This document shows, one piece after another, positions 34,504-44,230 of a DNA stretch of 64,000 nt. The number at the start of each line of letters is the position of its first letter. Position 1 is the stretch's first letter. Origin of the DNA: Paenarthrobacter aurescens (GTDB taxonomy: Bacteria > Actinomycetota > Actinomycetes > Actinomycetales > Micrococcaceae); assembly GCF_041549525.1 (NCBI RefSeq), contig NZ_CP157456.1, positions 1,054,001-1,118,000 of the forward strand, in the 5' to 3' direction. The translations under genes and the position numbers were made by a program. The notes beneath the pieces were generated by a model. It was not told the origin of the DNA and made no database searches. It saw nothing but the letters and a program-made list of their open reading frames with translations.

Positions 34504-37500
34504 ATGCCGCTGCCCTCGCCGGTTTCACCGGCCGTCATTTCCCGTCTAACGACAATCGCAAACAGCACCCCAGCCAAGGGCCACCCGGAGCTGGAATGTG
34601 GCGTCGGAACATGGGACAAACTGCTCTACGGAAATCACCGGTTCGTCATTGACGTCCAGGCGGACGAAGCAAGAGGCTGGCCCGCGGGAACAACCCAAGC
34701 CCACAGGGTAGTCCTTCCCTGGCGCCGGCAGGACACGGAGCCGGCAACCGTGGATGTCATCGTAGTCTCCCGGAGCACCGGAACCAGGGTTCGGAACGTG
34801 ATCGTTGAAGAGGCCACGAGGGCGTCCGGATCCCTTGTCTTCGAGGCCATCGACGGCCCCGGCACCTACTTCGTCTACTACCTGACGTACGCCATGTTGG
34901 GGAAACCCCACTATCCGCAAGCGCAGTACCTCCCGCATCGTCCTGCCGCAGACCCGGCCTGGGCCGCCGTCGTGGTGCGTTCTGCCTGGGCAAGCGGGGC
35001 GCAGGCCGAGCTGCCCACCGCAAGAGTCCTCCGTTATGAGGCCGCAAGTGAACGCGACTCCTTCGCTCCAATGAACTTCACTGCCCGCGCGGAGGAGCTG
35101 GAACACTTTCGTTCGCTCCACGCAGGCGAGGCGTTCCTGGTGTTCCCCGAGGACCGGCTGAACCCTGTCTCGATGCATTCGGAGCTGCCGGCGCACTGGG
35201 TGATCGACGGGCCCTCGAACAGCTTCCACGGGACTGCACTGGCCGGCGAGGACTATGTGGTCCAGCTGGGGCTTTACGCGCAGAAGGAGCTCGAGGGTGT
35301 CTCAGTCGATGTGGTCTCCCCTGCCGGTCGCCATTGCGTCAATACTGATGGCGTGGATCGCCTGGGCAAGCCGTGGCGCAGAGCACTGAACGTCCCGGCC
35401 GGCACGGTGCGGGCTTTGTTCGTGGTCCTTCCCATTCCCGCGGAAGCTGCCGGAACCGCACACTCTGCGACCATCACGATCTGTGCAGCGGGGGAGTCGC
35501 CGCGGAAGATCGAGGTCACCCTGGAGGTGGCGACGGAAACAGATCCGGCAATCCTTGCCGGCGGTTTCGGAGATCCACGATTCCTTCGGCGCCTTGCATG
35601 GCTGGATTCTGACGTAGCCCAGGACGCGGAGCTGGTGAAGCCCTACACCGCCGTCTCACTGGATGAATCGAGCGCTACGTTGGGGATCCTGGGCAGGTCA
35701 CTGCGGCTCGCGGAGTCGGGGCTTCCGGCGCAGGTGACGTCCACCTTCACCGCCGCTGTAACCGCCACTGATGGCCCCGCCGTCGAGCTTCTGGACGTCC
35801 CGGTGCGCCTGGACATTGACGGCATCCACTGGCATTACTCGTCGATTGTGTTCACAGTTCAAGGCCCGGCACGCGTCCAGTGGCGTTGTCAGTGGACGGG
35901 CACGAAGGACGGGAAAGCGGCGCTGGCCCTGGACCTGGAAGGTGTCCTCGACGCCGATGGAGCAGTGAGCTACCGGCTTCGGCTGAGTCCGGAGCAAAAC
36001 CTGGACGTGCCCGACGTCGGCCTTCACCTTGGGTTCCGTAAGGCTGCGGTCCCGTTCGCCATGGGTTTGGGGGTTCCGGGTGGGCGGCGGCCGGAAACCG
36101 TCGACTGGACCTGGGACGTTGCCACCAAGAACCAGGATGCACTCTGGCTGGGTGGGGTGAACGCCGGGATGCAGCTGTCCTTGCGGGATGAGCGGTACGA
36201 GAGGCCACTGAATACAAACTTTTACCGGGAGAAGCCGCTGGTGGAACCGGAATCGTGGGCCAACCGTCAGGAGGACGGCGGCCAGCCCACAGTCCGGGGC
36301 GGTGTTGCGCTGCGGACAACGGAGAATAGGGTGACGCTGCATGCCTTCAGCGGTGCCCGTTCCCTCACCGCGGGCCAGCCGCTCGACTTTAATGTCCGTC
36401 TCCTGCTGACGCCTTTCAAAGCGATCGAACCCGGCAAGCACCTGTCCAAGCGCTACTTCCATGAGCCGGCCGACCCGGAAAGCATCGCCGCCGCGGGAGC
36501 CACCGTGGTCAACGTCCATCACGCAACAGCTCCTGCGCCGTACATCAACGACCCCCTTCTCACGGAAGACTCGTTGAGGGAGTATGTGGCAGGGTGCCAT
36601 CGAAGCGGACTCAAAGCCAAGATCTACAACACTGTCCGGGAGCTTACTTTTCACAGTCCGGAGCTGCTGCCGCTACTGCAACTGGACCACGAGATTTTCA
36701 GTGACGGTCCCGGGGCGGGCCACATATGGTTGCAGGAACATGCCGGGAGCGGCTACGTGTCCGCATGGTTTGCCCCGAACGTCGAGGACATCGCAGTGGT
36801 GACCACAGGCGAGTCGCGGTGGGAGAACTTCTACGTCCGGAGCCTCCAGGAGCTGGCCAGAGGTGAGGACGGGATCGATGGCATCTATCTGGATGACATC
36901 GCCTATGACCGGCATGCCATGGTGCGGGTCCGCAAGGTCCTTGAGCGGGCTTGCGCGGCTCGCGGAGTGGACGGCCCTGAGATCGACCTTCACTCGGCAA
37001 ACCAGTTCACTGCCCACGACGGGTACGCGTCATCGGCCAATTTGTACATGGAGCAATTGCCCTATGTGGACAGGCTGTGGTTGGGGGAGTACTTCGACTA
37101 CGACACCACCGATCCCGACTATTGGTTGGTGGAGTTGTCCGGCATCCCCTTCGGACTGATGGGCGAAATGCTGGAAGGGGGAGGCAACCCATGGCGCGGC
37201 ATGGTGTTCGGCATGACCGGCAGGGCGCCCGCCGTGGACAACCGCCCGCTCTGGGAATGCTGGGCAGAAACCGGCTTGGAGCACGCGCCGATGCAGGGGT
37301 TCTGGGACCCGCAGGCGCCCGTGTGGACCAGCCACCCGGAGGTCCTGGCAACCACGTGGCTCACAGAGTACGGACTGGTTGTAGCGCTGGCGTCATGGGC
37401 CGAGCACACTGAGGAAGTGACGCTGATATTCGACGACGCTGCCGTCACCGGCACCCCCAAGGACGCCTCAATAACTGCCCCCGCTATCCGTGGCTTCCAA

Positions 37501-37578
37501 TCAGCTGCGGGCTACGCGCCGGGCGAGGCAATACCCATCGAGCCGCAGCGCGGCCTCCTTCTTGTGATCGGAAACTGA
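34504..37578 (+). CDS. Large glycoside-hydrolase-like protein (DUF6067/GH123-related TIM barrel)
   Basis: 1024 aa from ATG 34504, with AGGAG 8 bases before; the frame is open 31 codons further upstream without a ribosome site. No signal peptide, so cytoplasmic. The N-terminal ~600 residues are beta-rich and unrecognised. The C-terminal ~400 residues have features of a TIM-barrel glycosidase: GIYLDDIAYDRHAMVR (Asp pair at a strand end), DLHSANQFTAHDGY, LWLGEYFDYDTTDPDYWLVE, and FGLMGEMLEGGGNPWRG. The assignment to DUF6067-type proteins is from memory of the motif style and remains tentative. It is followed one base later by a DUF5107 gene, so they form an operon for intracellular sugar or oligosaccharide processing. 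Confidence 0.68.
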   Translation: MPLPSPVSPAVISRLTTIANSTPAKGHPELECGVGTWDKLLYGNHRFVIDVQADEARGWPAGTTQAHRVVLPWRRQDTEPATVDVIVVSRSTGTRVRNVIVEEATRASGSLVFEAIDGPGTYFVYYLTYAMLGKPHYPQAQYLPHRPAADPAWAAVVVRSAWASGAQAELPTARVLRYEAASERDSFAPMNFTARAEELEHFRSLHAGEAFLVFPEDRLNPVSMHSELPAHWVIDGPSNSFHGTALAGEDYVVQLGLYAQKELEGVSVDVVSPAGRHCVNTDGVDRLGKPWRRALNVPAGTVRALFVVLPIPAEAAGTAHSATITICAAGESPRKIEVTLEVATETDPAILAGGFGDPRFLRRLAWLDSDVAQDAELVKPYTAVSLDESSATLGILGRSLRLAESGLPAQVTSTFTAAVTATDGPAVELLDVPVRLDIDGIHWHYSSIVFTVQGPARVQWRCQWTGTKDGKAALALDLEGVLDADGAVSYRLRLSPEQNLDVPDVGLHLGFRKAAVPFAMGLGVPGGRRPETVDWTWDVATKNQDALWLGGVNAGMQLSLRDERYERPLNTNFYREKPLVEPESWANRQEDGGQPTVRGGVALRTTENRVTLHAFSGARSLTAGQPLDFNVRLLLTPFKAIEPGKHLSKRYFHEPADPESIAAAGATVVNVHHATAPAPYINDPLLTEDSLREYVAGCHRSGLKAKIYNTVRELTFHSPELLPLLQLDHEIFSDGPGAGHIWLQEHAGSGYVSAWFAPNVEDIAVVTTGESRWENFYVRSLQELARGEDGIDGIYLDDIAYDRHAMVRVRKVLERACAARGVDGPEIDLHSANQFTAHDGYASSANLYMEQLPYVDRLWLGEYFDYDTTDPDYWLVELSGIPFGLMGEMLEGGGNPWRGMVFGMTGRAPAVDNRPLWECWAETGLEHAPMQGFWDPQAPVWTSHPEVLATTWLTEYGLVVALASWAEHTEEVTLIFDDAAVTGTPKDASITAPAIRGFQSAAGYAPGEAIPIEPQRGLLLVIGN

Positions 37579-37579
37579 C

Positions 37580-39517
37580 GTGGCAGACACAGCAACCTCC
37601 AACCTCACCGTCACCACCATCTCCTTGACCATGGCGGAGCTCGGCTCCTTGAACCCGCTGCCGGTAGTCGCGGCCGAGCTCGACCAGCCCTACACGGTGG
37701 GCGAAGGTGTCCCGGAGGAACTCCAGGCATCGGCCCGGTACGGGGTGGTTCCCAATGTGTACCCGTATCTGATGCAGGACGGCTACAGCCGCGAGGCGGC
37801 ACCCCGGGAATTTCCCGCCGTCGTGCTGGAAAACAACAAACTCAGGGTGACGGTCATCCCGTCGTTGGGTGGGCGACTCTGGGAACTGTTCGACAAAGCG
37901 ACCGGCAAGCAACTGCTCCACACCCACGATGCCCCGCAACTGGCCAACATTGCCCTGCGCAAGGCGTGGTTCGCGGGCGGGCTGGAGTGGAACATCGGGA
38001 CCCGCGGGCACTCACCCACCAGCTGCGACCCGCTGCACACGGCAATCGTGCACACGCCGGACGGCAAGCACATCCTGCGTATGTGGGAATTCGAGCGGCT
38101 GCGCGAGGTGGTGTTCCAAGTAGACGTGTGGCTTCCTGAGGACTCGCCCGTGGTGTTCGCGGCTGTGCGGATCCGCAACCCGAATGACCACGACGTCCCC
38201 ATGTACTGGTGGAGCAACGCGGCCATCCCCGAGACTGAGCGGACGCGGGTGATCGCCCCGGCAGAGGAGGCCTTTGGCAGCGACTACACAACGGACATCA
38301 CCCGTGTCCGGCCCACCAGCCACGAAGGCTATGACGGCACCTGGCCGGTCAACAGCCCGCACGCGGCCGACTTCTTCTTTGACATCGACCCCTCCGAACG
38401 GCGCTGGGTTGTGGCAGCGGACGACGACGGCGACGGGCTGGCGATGCTGTCCACGGGACTCCTGCGGGGAAAGAAACTCTTCGTGTGGGGCCAGGGCCAG
38501 GGCGGTAAACGTTGGCAGGAATGGCTGAGTCCCGGAGCTGGCCCGTACGCCGAGATCCAGGCAGGCCTCGCCCAAACACAGTTTGAACACCTGGTGATGC
38601 CTGCTGGCGCAGAATGGGCGTGGGTTGAGGCCTACGGCAACGGGCACCTGGACCCGGACGCCTCGCACGGGACCGACTGGGATGCTGCTGTAGCCCACGC
38701 CGGTGAGCGCCTGGAACAGCTCCTGCCGCACGATGAACTCGAGTCCATGCTGTCCGCAGCCATCACCGATGCCGACGTCCCGCCGTCGAAAATGTTGGTG
38801 GACGGCAGCGGCTGGGGCGTTCTTGAGCGTGCCCGGCGGCAGAAAAACGGGAAGGCCTGGGTGGACGAGAGCGGAACCCCGTTTGTGGACGAGAGCGTCA
38901 CCGCGGAACAGGAACCATGGCTCGCGCTGCTGCAGGGAAAAGCGTTCGACGGCGCGTCCAGCTTCGTAGCGGGGGTGGACTGGGAGGACGTGCTGGCGGG
39001 GCAGGAAAGCCCGGAGGCGCACTTCCATCTGGCCACCATGAAGCACGCCCGGCAGGACCTGGAGGGCGCGAAGTCCGGATATCGGCACGTGGTGGCCGAT
39101 CCGGAAGCCACGCCTGGCATCAAGGCTTTGGCACATCGCGGGCTGGGCCTTGCCTTGCTCGCGGCCGGGCGCGATGCCGATGGCCTCGCGGAACTCCGGA
39201 ACGGAGTGGAGGCTGACCCGGCCAACGCAGCCTTGCTCATGGAGGCCATCACACTCAGCATCCGGCACGGGGACCCGGCCATGGCGCTGGAACTGAACGG
39301 CGCGGCACCCAAGGCGGGGACCGGCGTCGGACGCTTGACGTTCCTTAAGGCGTTGGCGCTCGCAAGGACCGGGAACCCCGCTGCAGCGGCGGCGATCCTG
39401 CGCGAGGGCGTGGAAATTCCGGACCTCCGCGAAGGGGAGGACGCGATATCAGCGCTGTGGCAGGAAGTGTGCCCGGATGAGCCGGTTCCCTTCGGTTACC
39501 AGTTCGGGATGCACTGA
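37580..39517 (+). CDS. DUF5107 domain protein with C-terminal TPR-like repeats
   Basis: 645 aa, GTG start 1 base after the preceding stop, so translationally coupled. Residues ~60-370 form a galactose-mutarotase-like beta-sandwich typical of DUF5107 (VVLENNKLRVTVIPSLGGRL, then FAGGLEWNIGTRGHSP, MYWWSNAAIPE). The C-terminal ~200 residues are helical, Ala-rich repeats of TPR type (AHFHLATMKHARQDLEGAKS, LAHRGLGLALLAAGRDADG). DUF5107 proteins usually neighbour carbohydrate catabolic genes; enzymatic activity is unproven. Together with the glycosidase-like and DUF1349 genes it points to glycan or sugar metabolism. Confidence 0.82.
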   Translation: MADTATSNLTVTTISLTMAELGSLNPLPVVAAELDQPYTVGEGVPEELQASARYGVVPNVYPYLMQDGYSREAAPREFPAVVLENNKLRVTVIPSLGGRLWELFDKATGKQLLHTHDAPQLANIALRKAWFAGGLEWNIGTRGHSPTSCDPLHTAIVHTPDGKHILRMWEFERLREVVFQVDVWLPEDSPVVFAAVRIRNPNDHDVPMYWWSNAAIPETERTRVIAPAEEAFGSDYTTDITRVRPTSHEGYDGTWPVNSPHAADFFFDIDPSERRWVVAADDDGDGLAMLSTGLLRGKKLFVWGQGQGGKRWQEWLSPGAGPYAEIQAGLAQTQFEHLVMPAGAEWAWVEAYGNGHLDPDASHGTDWDAAVAHAGERLEQLLPHDELESMLSAAITDADVPPSKMLVDGSGWGVLERARRQKNGKAWVDESGTPFVDESVTAEQEPWLALLQGKAFDGASSFVAGVDWEDVLAGQESPEAHFHLATMKHARQDLEGAKSGYRHVVADPEATPGIKALAHRGLGLALLAAGRDADGLAELRNGVEADPANAALLMEAITLSIRHGDPAMALELNGAAPKAGTGVGRLTFLKALALARTGNPAAAAAILREGVEIPDLREGEDAISALWQEVCPDEPVPFGYQFGMH

Positions 39518-39564
39518 GTTCGGGTGCACTGAGTTGGGGTGCACTAAGTTGGGGGGGTGCACTG
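39501..39564. repeat. Four imperfect 15-18 bp tandem repeats over a stop codon
   Basis: Units AGTTCGGGATGCACTG, AGTTCGGGTGCACTG, AGTTGGGGTGCACTA, AGTTGGGGGGGTGCACTG. The first contains the end of the DUF5107 gene (GMH stop). Probably slippage-generated. Confidence 0.8.
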
Positions 39565-39653
39565 GCAGTTGCCCCGGTGTGGCCTCCCGCACATCCAAGC
39601 CTAAGTCTGAAAGCGTGTTCTGAAACGAACAGCTGCAACGAACGGAGCACGGA

Positions 39654-40256
39654 ATGACCCCCGAAATACCGGGATTGCCGGCCTTGGAATGGACCTCCTC
39701 CGAAGGCCATGTCAGCCATGACCCAGCGGAAGGCACGTTGACGCTGACTGCAGCCCCTGGAGTGGATTGGACCAACGATTCCCTGGGCGGGGAGCCTCAG
39801 CACCGCGCCACGGCGTTGGGCTTCCGGGCACCTGCCGCCTTCTCGCTCTCAGCCCGGGTGTTGGTGGCCTCGCCACGGACAACGTTCGACGCCGGTGTGT
39901 TGACTCTCTGGGCGGACAGCGAGCACTGGGCCAAGCTCTGTTTCGAATATTCTCCGCAGGGGGAAGCCATGGTGGTCAGCGTGGTGACCAACAACTATTC
40001 CGACGATTCCAACGGGCCGGTGGTCACGGCACCGTGGGTCTATTTGCGGGTGAGCCGGGTAGGGCCGGCGTGGGCTTTCCACTGGTCACCGGACGGCCGG
40101 GACTGGTCCTTTGTGCGGCTGTTCAGGTTGGATACGGAGAAGCCCGTGCACGTCGGATTCATGTCACAAGCCCCAATGGGTGAGAGCTGCGAAGCCCGTT
40201 TTGATGCGATCAACCTGAAGGACGAACCTCCGGCCGATCTCCGCAACGGGAGTTAG
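39654..40256 (+). CDS. DUF1349 family protein (concanavalin/lectin-like)
   Basis: 200 aa, ATG 39654 with GGAG 7 bases upstream. Beta-sandwich protein of the DUF1349 family (YeaK/regulator of yeast glucosidase-like): FDAGVLTLWADSEHWAKLCF, VVSVVTNNYSDDSNG, VYLRVSRVGPAWAFHWSPDG, DWSFVRLFRLD. Family function is unclear, probably carbohydrate binding. Cytoplasmic, no signal. Third member of the carbohydrate-type group, 136 bases after the DUF5107 gene. Confidence 0.85.
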   Translation: MTPEIPGLPALEWTSSEGHVSHDPAEGTLTLTAAPGVDWTNDSLGGEPQHRATALGFRAPAAFSLSARVLVASPRTTFDAGVLTLWADSEHWAKLCFEYSPQGEAMVVSVVTNNYSDDSNGPVVTAPWVYLRVSRVGPAWAFHWSPDGRDWSFVRLFRLDTEKPVHVGFMSQAPMGESCEARFDAINLKDEPPADLRNGS

Positions 40257-40341
40257 CGCGGGCCAAGCACTGCCCAGCGGGGGTGCATCGCAAGCCTGTG
40301 GATATCCAGATGCTTGGATAAGCCAAACAAGGTAAGTTGGC

Positions 40342-42576
40342 ATGGTGATTCCCTCCGTAAAAACAGCCATTGACCGCGCCCCCGGAGTCTCCAAGGAGAT
40401 CGAGGATGCGGCCTGGTATGTGCTGGGTCCGGCGCTCCAAGGCAGACCTTCGGCGTTGGACGGCAGGACGCTGACGTGGACCGCGGAAGCGGCGGGAGAG
40501 CTCCTGGAAAGGCTCGAACGTGGGGTGGAGGACTCCAAGGCCCCCATGATGACCAACCTGCGGCAGAACCTCGACGGCGCATCCCGGGAAGCGAAGCTGC
40601 TGGCCGTGGAACTGTTGTTCCTCCAATCACTTCCGCTGGCCCATGAGGTCAAATCGCTTCGGGTTAAGCGCGCCCGCGTCGCAGAAGCAGCGTCATGGGT
40701 TGAGCCGCCGATCGAGCTGCCTGAAGAGCTGTATGAGGGCATGACGGACCACGGCGTTATCCGCGACCGCACGGCCGAGTTCAACTGGACCATTTGGGAC
40801 CACCTGAAATGGCTGTGCCGCTTTGTGGCCCACGTGGACAGCCAAAGCACCGCAACCATCAATGAAGCGCTCGCGGATCCGTTGAAGTTCCATGAACTGG
40901 CCGCCGCTACGCCCGAGGACCAGCCCGCCCTTCGCCGCAGCATCGAGTACTTGGTGTGGCCGAGCTACTTTGAGCCTGTTGTGGCGGACGTTGAACGCCA
41001 GGAAATCCGGGATGCCTTCGCCTCACTGGTAGGAGGAGCCGGGGGCGACACGGACGAGGACATCACCGCGGACATCCACCGCATCCGTCTGCATCTGGAC
41101 GAGCAGGCCGGACAGCGCATCGACTGGTACGCCCGCCAACTGGTCAGCCAGTGGCGCAAGGTGGGAGATCCGGGGCGCCGTTCCTGGCTCCTTCGTACCC
41201 ATCATGACAACGCTGATCTCCTGGCGGCCTGGGTTGCCGAAGAGAAAGCAACCCTGGATGTGGAACATCTGCGCACCCTCACGGCAGGGGTCACGGCAGG
41301 GGTGGTCCAGCATGCCGTGGATGAGGATTACAAGCATCTGGGCTACGTGGAACGCGAAGATACCAAGACTGCTGTTTTCGCTTTCCTGACAGTCATGAAA
41401 CCGGGCGATCTTACGCTGTACCAGCACGCTGGCCGGGTCCGCGTTGGTGTGGTCCTGGGCGAACCCGAACATCACGAGGACAACCGGCGGATCCGCCGTA
41501 AGGTCCGTTGGTTCGATGACAGTTATGCCATCCCAGAACTGCCGCGCCACGCCCAGAGGCAGCTGTCCACTCCGGGCATCATTGTGGATGTCACCCGGGT
41601 AATCCAGGCGCTGCAGGAACTGCTCCCGGTGGAAGCCGAAACCGATGGCGAGGACGAGGCCCCGCCCACCACGGTGGTCGAGGTTGTCCAGCAGGGTTTC
41701 CGGCCCCTCACCGAAGAGTTCGCGGCATCACTCCACATGGACCTTGAACCCCTCAAGGAGATCGCTGAACTGCTCGAGGAAAACCGCCAACTTGTTCTTT
41801 ACGGCCCGCCGGGAACCGGCAAAACGTATTTGGCCAAGCACCTGGCCGCTGAACTGGCCGGAGACCACACAGACGAACGCGTGAAGCTGGTGCAGTTCCA
41901 CCCCTCGTACGCCTATGAGGATTTCTTTGAGGGCTACCGGCCGGACAAAACCGACGACGGCCAGGTGTCCTTCAAGCTCGTCGCCGGACCGTTGCGCCGC
42001 CTGGCAGAGGAAGCTGCGAAGCCGGAGAACGCGCACAAACCGTATTTCCTGATCATCGATGAAATGAACCGCGCCAATCTGGCCAAGGTGTTCGGGGAGC
42101 TGTATTTCCTCCTGGAGTACCGTGATGACCGCATTTACCTCCAGTACAGCCCCAATGAGCCCTTCAGCTTGCCGGACAACCTTTACATCATTGGCACCAT
42201 GAACACAGCGGACCGCTCCATCGCCATGATGGACGCCGCCATCCGCCGCCGGTTCGCCTTCATCGAGTTGCACCCCAAGGAGGAGCCCATCCGGGGCACG
42301 CTGCGCCGTTTCCTCGAAGCCCGTGGCCTGGACACGCTCAATGCGGACCTGCTGGATGCGCTCAATGACTCCATTGATGACTGGGACCGGGACCTGATGA
42401 TCGGGCCGTCGTACTTCATGAAGAATGCAGCCCAGAACCCCACGGGACTGCGCCGTATTTGGAAGTACGAGCTCATGCCGTTGTTGGAGGAGCACTATCA
42501 CGGGCAGTTGAACCGGGCGCAGCTGGAGGAACGCTTCGGTCTGGAACAGCTGTTGGGACGTCTTGCAGCCCGCTAA
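40342..42576 (+). CDS. mcrB: McrB-type AAA+ GTPase/ATPase of a type IV restriction system
   Basis: 744 aa. The C-terminal AAA+ domain (~470-730) carries Walker A YGPPGTGKTYLAKHL, FHPSYAYEDFFEGYRP (McrB hallmark), Walker B LIIDEMNRANLAKVFGE, and sensor region GTMNTADRSIAMMDAAIRRR. In McrBC this motor uses GTP and translocates DNA after recognition of modified cytosine. The N-terminal ~460 residues are not an E. coli-type DUF3578 domain that I can recognise; they should contain the modified-base reader. It overlaps by 14 bases the mcrC gene. Expected role: restriction of modified phage or foreign DNA. Confidence 0.9.
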   Translation: MVIPSVKTAIDRAPGVSKEIEDAAWYVLGPALQGRPSALDGRTLTWTAEAAGELLERLERGVEDSKAPMMTNLRQNLDGASREAKLLAVELLFLQSLPLAHEVKSLRVKRARVAEAASWVEPPIELPEELYEGMTDHGVIRDRTAEFNWTIWDHLKWLCRFVAHVDSQSTATINEALADPLKFHELAAATPEDQPALRRSIEYLVWPSYFEPVVADVERQEIRDAFASLVGGAGGDTDEDITADIHRIRLHLDEQAGQRIDWYARQLVSQWRKVGDPGRRSWLLRTHHDNADLLAAWVAEEKATLDVEHLRTLTAGVTAGVVQHAVDEDYKHLGYVEREDTKTAVFAFLTVMKPGDLTLYQHAGRVRVGVVLGEPEHHEDNRRIRRKVRWFDDSYAIPELPRHAQRQLSTPGIIVDVTRVIQALQELLPVEAETDGEDEAPPTTVVEVVQQGFRPLTEEFAASLHMDLEPLKEIAELLEENRQLVLYGPPGTGKTYLAKHLAAELAGDHTDERVKLVQFHPSYAYEDFFEGYRPDKTDDGQVSFKLVAGPLRRLAEEAAKPENAHKPYFLIIDEMNRANLAKVFGELYFLLEYRDDRIYLQYSPNEPFSLPDNLYIIGTMNTADRSIAMMDAAIRRRFAFIELHPKEEPIRGTLRRFLEARGLDTLNADLLDALNDSIDDWDRDLMIGPSYFMKNAAQNPTGLRRIWKYELMPLLEEHYHGQLNRAQLEERFGLEQLLGRLAAR

Positions 42577-43930
42577 CGCCATCCCGCCCAGGCCCCGCCG
42601 GGCCCCGGCCAGTGCAGGGAAGACGCCCGCCAGCACAGGCGTGCCGGCCAGTGCGGGCGTTCCAGCCAGTGCAGGGAAGACGCCCGCCACGCGGCAGAGC
42701 TCCGGCCCCCGCCACATTGTCATGGATGAGCTCTCCCGTGGCGTGGTGGAGAAACTTGACCCCGGTTCGGCTGCGTTCATCAACACCAGTGGCCTGGCCA
42801 AGGCATCTCCCATGGGCATGGGGCTGTACCGGATTGAACCCGTGGGCAAAGTGGGCTCGGTGCGGACGGCCACGGTGCAGTTGGAAGTCCGGCCCAAGGA
42901 CCGCCTGGGGCTTAGCCGGCTCCTCTTCCTGCTCAGCTACGCCGGCGAGCAAGGGTTCCGTGAGCACTCAGTGGAGGCCGTGGAGCATCCGGATTTGTGG
43001 AGCGCACTGGCGGAATCCCTGGCCCAGTTGGCGGATAAAGCCCTGAGTCGCGGGGTTTTGCAGGGCTACCTCACAGTGGAAGAGTCCCTGCGGACGGTCA
43101 AGGGCCGTATCCGGATTTCGGACCAGATTTCCCGGCGCCCGGGAATGATGGTGCCGCTGGAGGTCTCGTACGACGAATTTACTGAGGACATTGCGGAGAA
43201 CCGTATCCTCCGCGCGGCCTTGGAGCGGATGGGCAAAGTTCCGGGTGTTCGGGCTGATGTCCTGAGCCGTTTGCGTCAGCTCAAGGGAAAGCTCGACGCC
43301 GTTACCCGCCTTCAGTCCGGAGCGCCCCTGCCGCCGTGGCGGGCCAGCAGGATGAACCTCAGGTATCACCCTGTGCTCCGTTTGGCCGAAGTGATCCTCC
43401 GGAACGCTTCCGCCGAGGCCGGGGAGGGCAAGCAACAAACCGCGTCCTTTGTTGTGGACATGGGGCAGGTGTTCGAGGAATTTGTGGGCTCCGCCCTGCG
43501 CAGTGCCATGAGTGCCCATCCGGGGGAGATGCGTCTCCAGTACGGCGCGCTCCTGAACGAGGCAGTCCGGGATTCGGATCGCATCACCGTTCGACCGGAC
43601 GCCGTTCATTTCCTGGGCGGGCGGCCCGTGGTGGTTTACGACTCCAAGTATCAGGCAGCGTCCGACGCCGGTGCGTCCCTGAGCGCAGACCATTACCAGC
43701 TGCTGGCCTACTGCACGGCGCTGAGGGTTCCAACAGCCTGGCTTGTCTATGCCGGTTCGGGGGAAATGAAGCTGCGCCGGATTCTCAACACGGACATTGA
43801 CGTTGTGGAGTACCCGCTGGATCTGTCCTTGCCGCCGTCGGAAATTTTGGCGGCAGTGGGTGACCTTGCCGAGCAATCGTGGGGCGAAGTAGTACGCCAG
43901 GCTGTGGCGGGTCGTCCGGCGTCGGACTAG
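42563..43930 (+). CDS. mcrC: McrC-type nuclease subunit of the type IV restriction system
   Basis: 455 aa if started at TTG 42563, which overlaps mcrB; ATG 42722 (402 aa) is an alternative, since the conserved part begins near MDELSRGVVEKLDPG. The N-terminal ~50 residues are a low-complexity Pro/Ala/Ser repeat. The McrC domain includes LLFLLSYAGEQGF, TVEESLRTVKGRIRI, and the C-terminal PD-(D/E)xK nuclease: RPDAVHFLGG, then VVVYDSKYQAA (Asp and Asp-x-Lys). With McrB it should cleave DNA between modified sites. Confidence 0.88.
   Translation: MQPANAIPPRPRRAPASAGKTPASTGVPASAGVPASAGKTPATRQSSGPRHIVMDELSRGVVEKLDPGSAAFINTSGLAKASPMGMGLYRIEPVGKVGSVRTATVQLEVRPKDRLGLSRLLFLLSYAGEQGFREHSVEAVEHPDLWSALAESLAQLADKALSRGVLQGYLTVEESLRTVKGRIRISDQISRRPGMMVPLEVSYDEFTEDIAENRILRAALERMGKVPGVRADVLSRLRQLKGKLDAVTRLQSGAPLPPWRASRMNLRYHPVLRLAEVILRNASAEAGEGKQQTASFVVDMGQVFEEFVGSALRSAMSAHPGEMRLQYGALLNEAVRDSDRITVRPDAVHFLGGRPVVVYDSKYQAASDAGASLSADHYQLLAYCTALRVPTAWLVYAGSGEMKLRRILNTDIDVVEYPLDLSLPPSEILAAVGDLAEQSWGEVVRQAVAGRPASD
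42608..42689 (+). repeat. Direct repeats in the mcrC 5' region
   Basis: An exact 25-base repeat starting GCCAGTGCAGGGAAGACGCC occurs at 42608-42632 and 42665-42689, with a related unit between them. In frame it encodes PASAGKTPA-type repeats. It sits between the mcrB stop and the conserved mcrC start. Confidence 0.8.
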
Positions 43931-43963
43931 CCTGATAACTACATCTTCACCGAAGGAGACATC

Positions 43964-44227
43964 ATGGCCCGCAAGAAATCCTGGCGCGACATGACCAAAG
44001 GTCAGCGCATCATGCTGATGGTCAGTGGAGCGGTCAACATGGCTTTATTGGGCGCTGCGCAGCGAAGCATCGGCAAGACCCCGGATGATCACATCAGGGG
44101 CAAAAAGGCGATCTGGCGGGCTGTTTCCTTCATCAATTTCTTCGGACCGATCAGCTACTTCCTGTTTGGTCGCCGTCGGGATGCAGCGACGGGCTCGGGG
44201 ATCGGATCAGGGTCCGCCAAACGCTAA
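43964..44227 (+). CDS. PLDc_N-type small membrane protein
   Basis: 87 aa, ATG 43964 with GAAGGAG at 43952-43958. Two hydrophobic segments (RIMLMVSGAVNMALLGAA and VSFINFFGPISYFLFGRRR). The motif IRGKKAIWRAVSFINFFGPI ending in FLFGRR matches the phospholipase D N-terminal membrane domain (PLDc_N) found as a stand-alone protein in actinobacteria. No catalytic domain, function unknown. Converges with the histidine kinase gene, only 3 bases apart. Confidence 0.75.
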   Translation: MARKKSWRDMTKGQRIMLMVSGAVNMALLGAAQRSIGKTPDDHIRGKKAIWRAVSFINFFGPISYFLFGRRRDAATGSGIGSGSAKR

Positions 44228-44230
44228 AGC

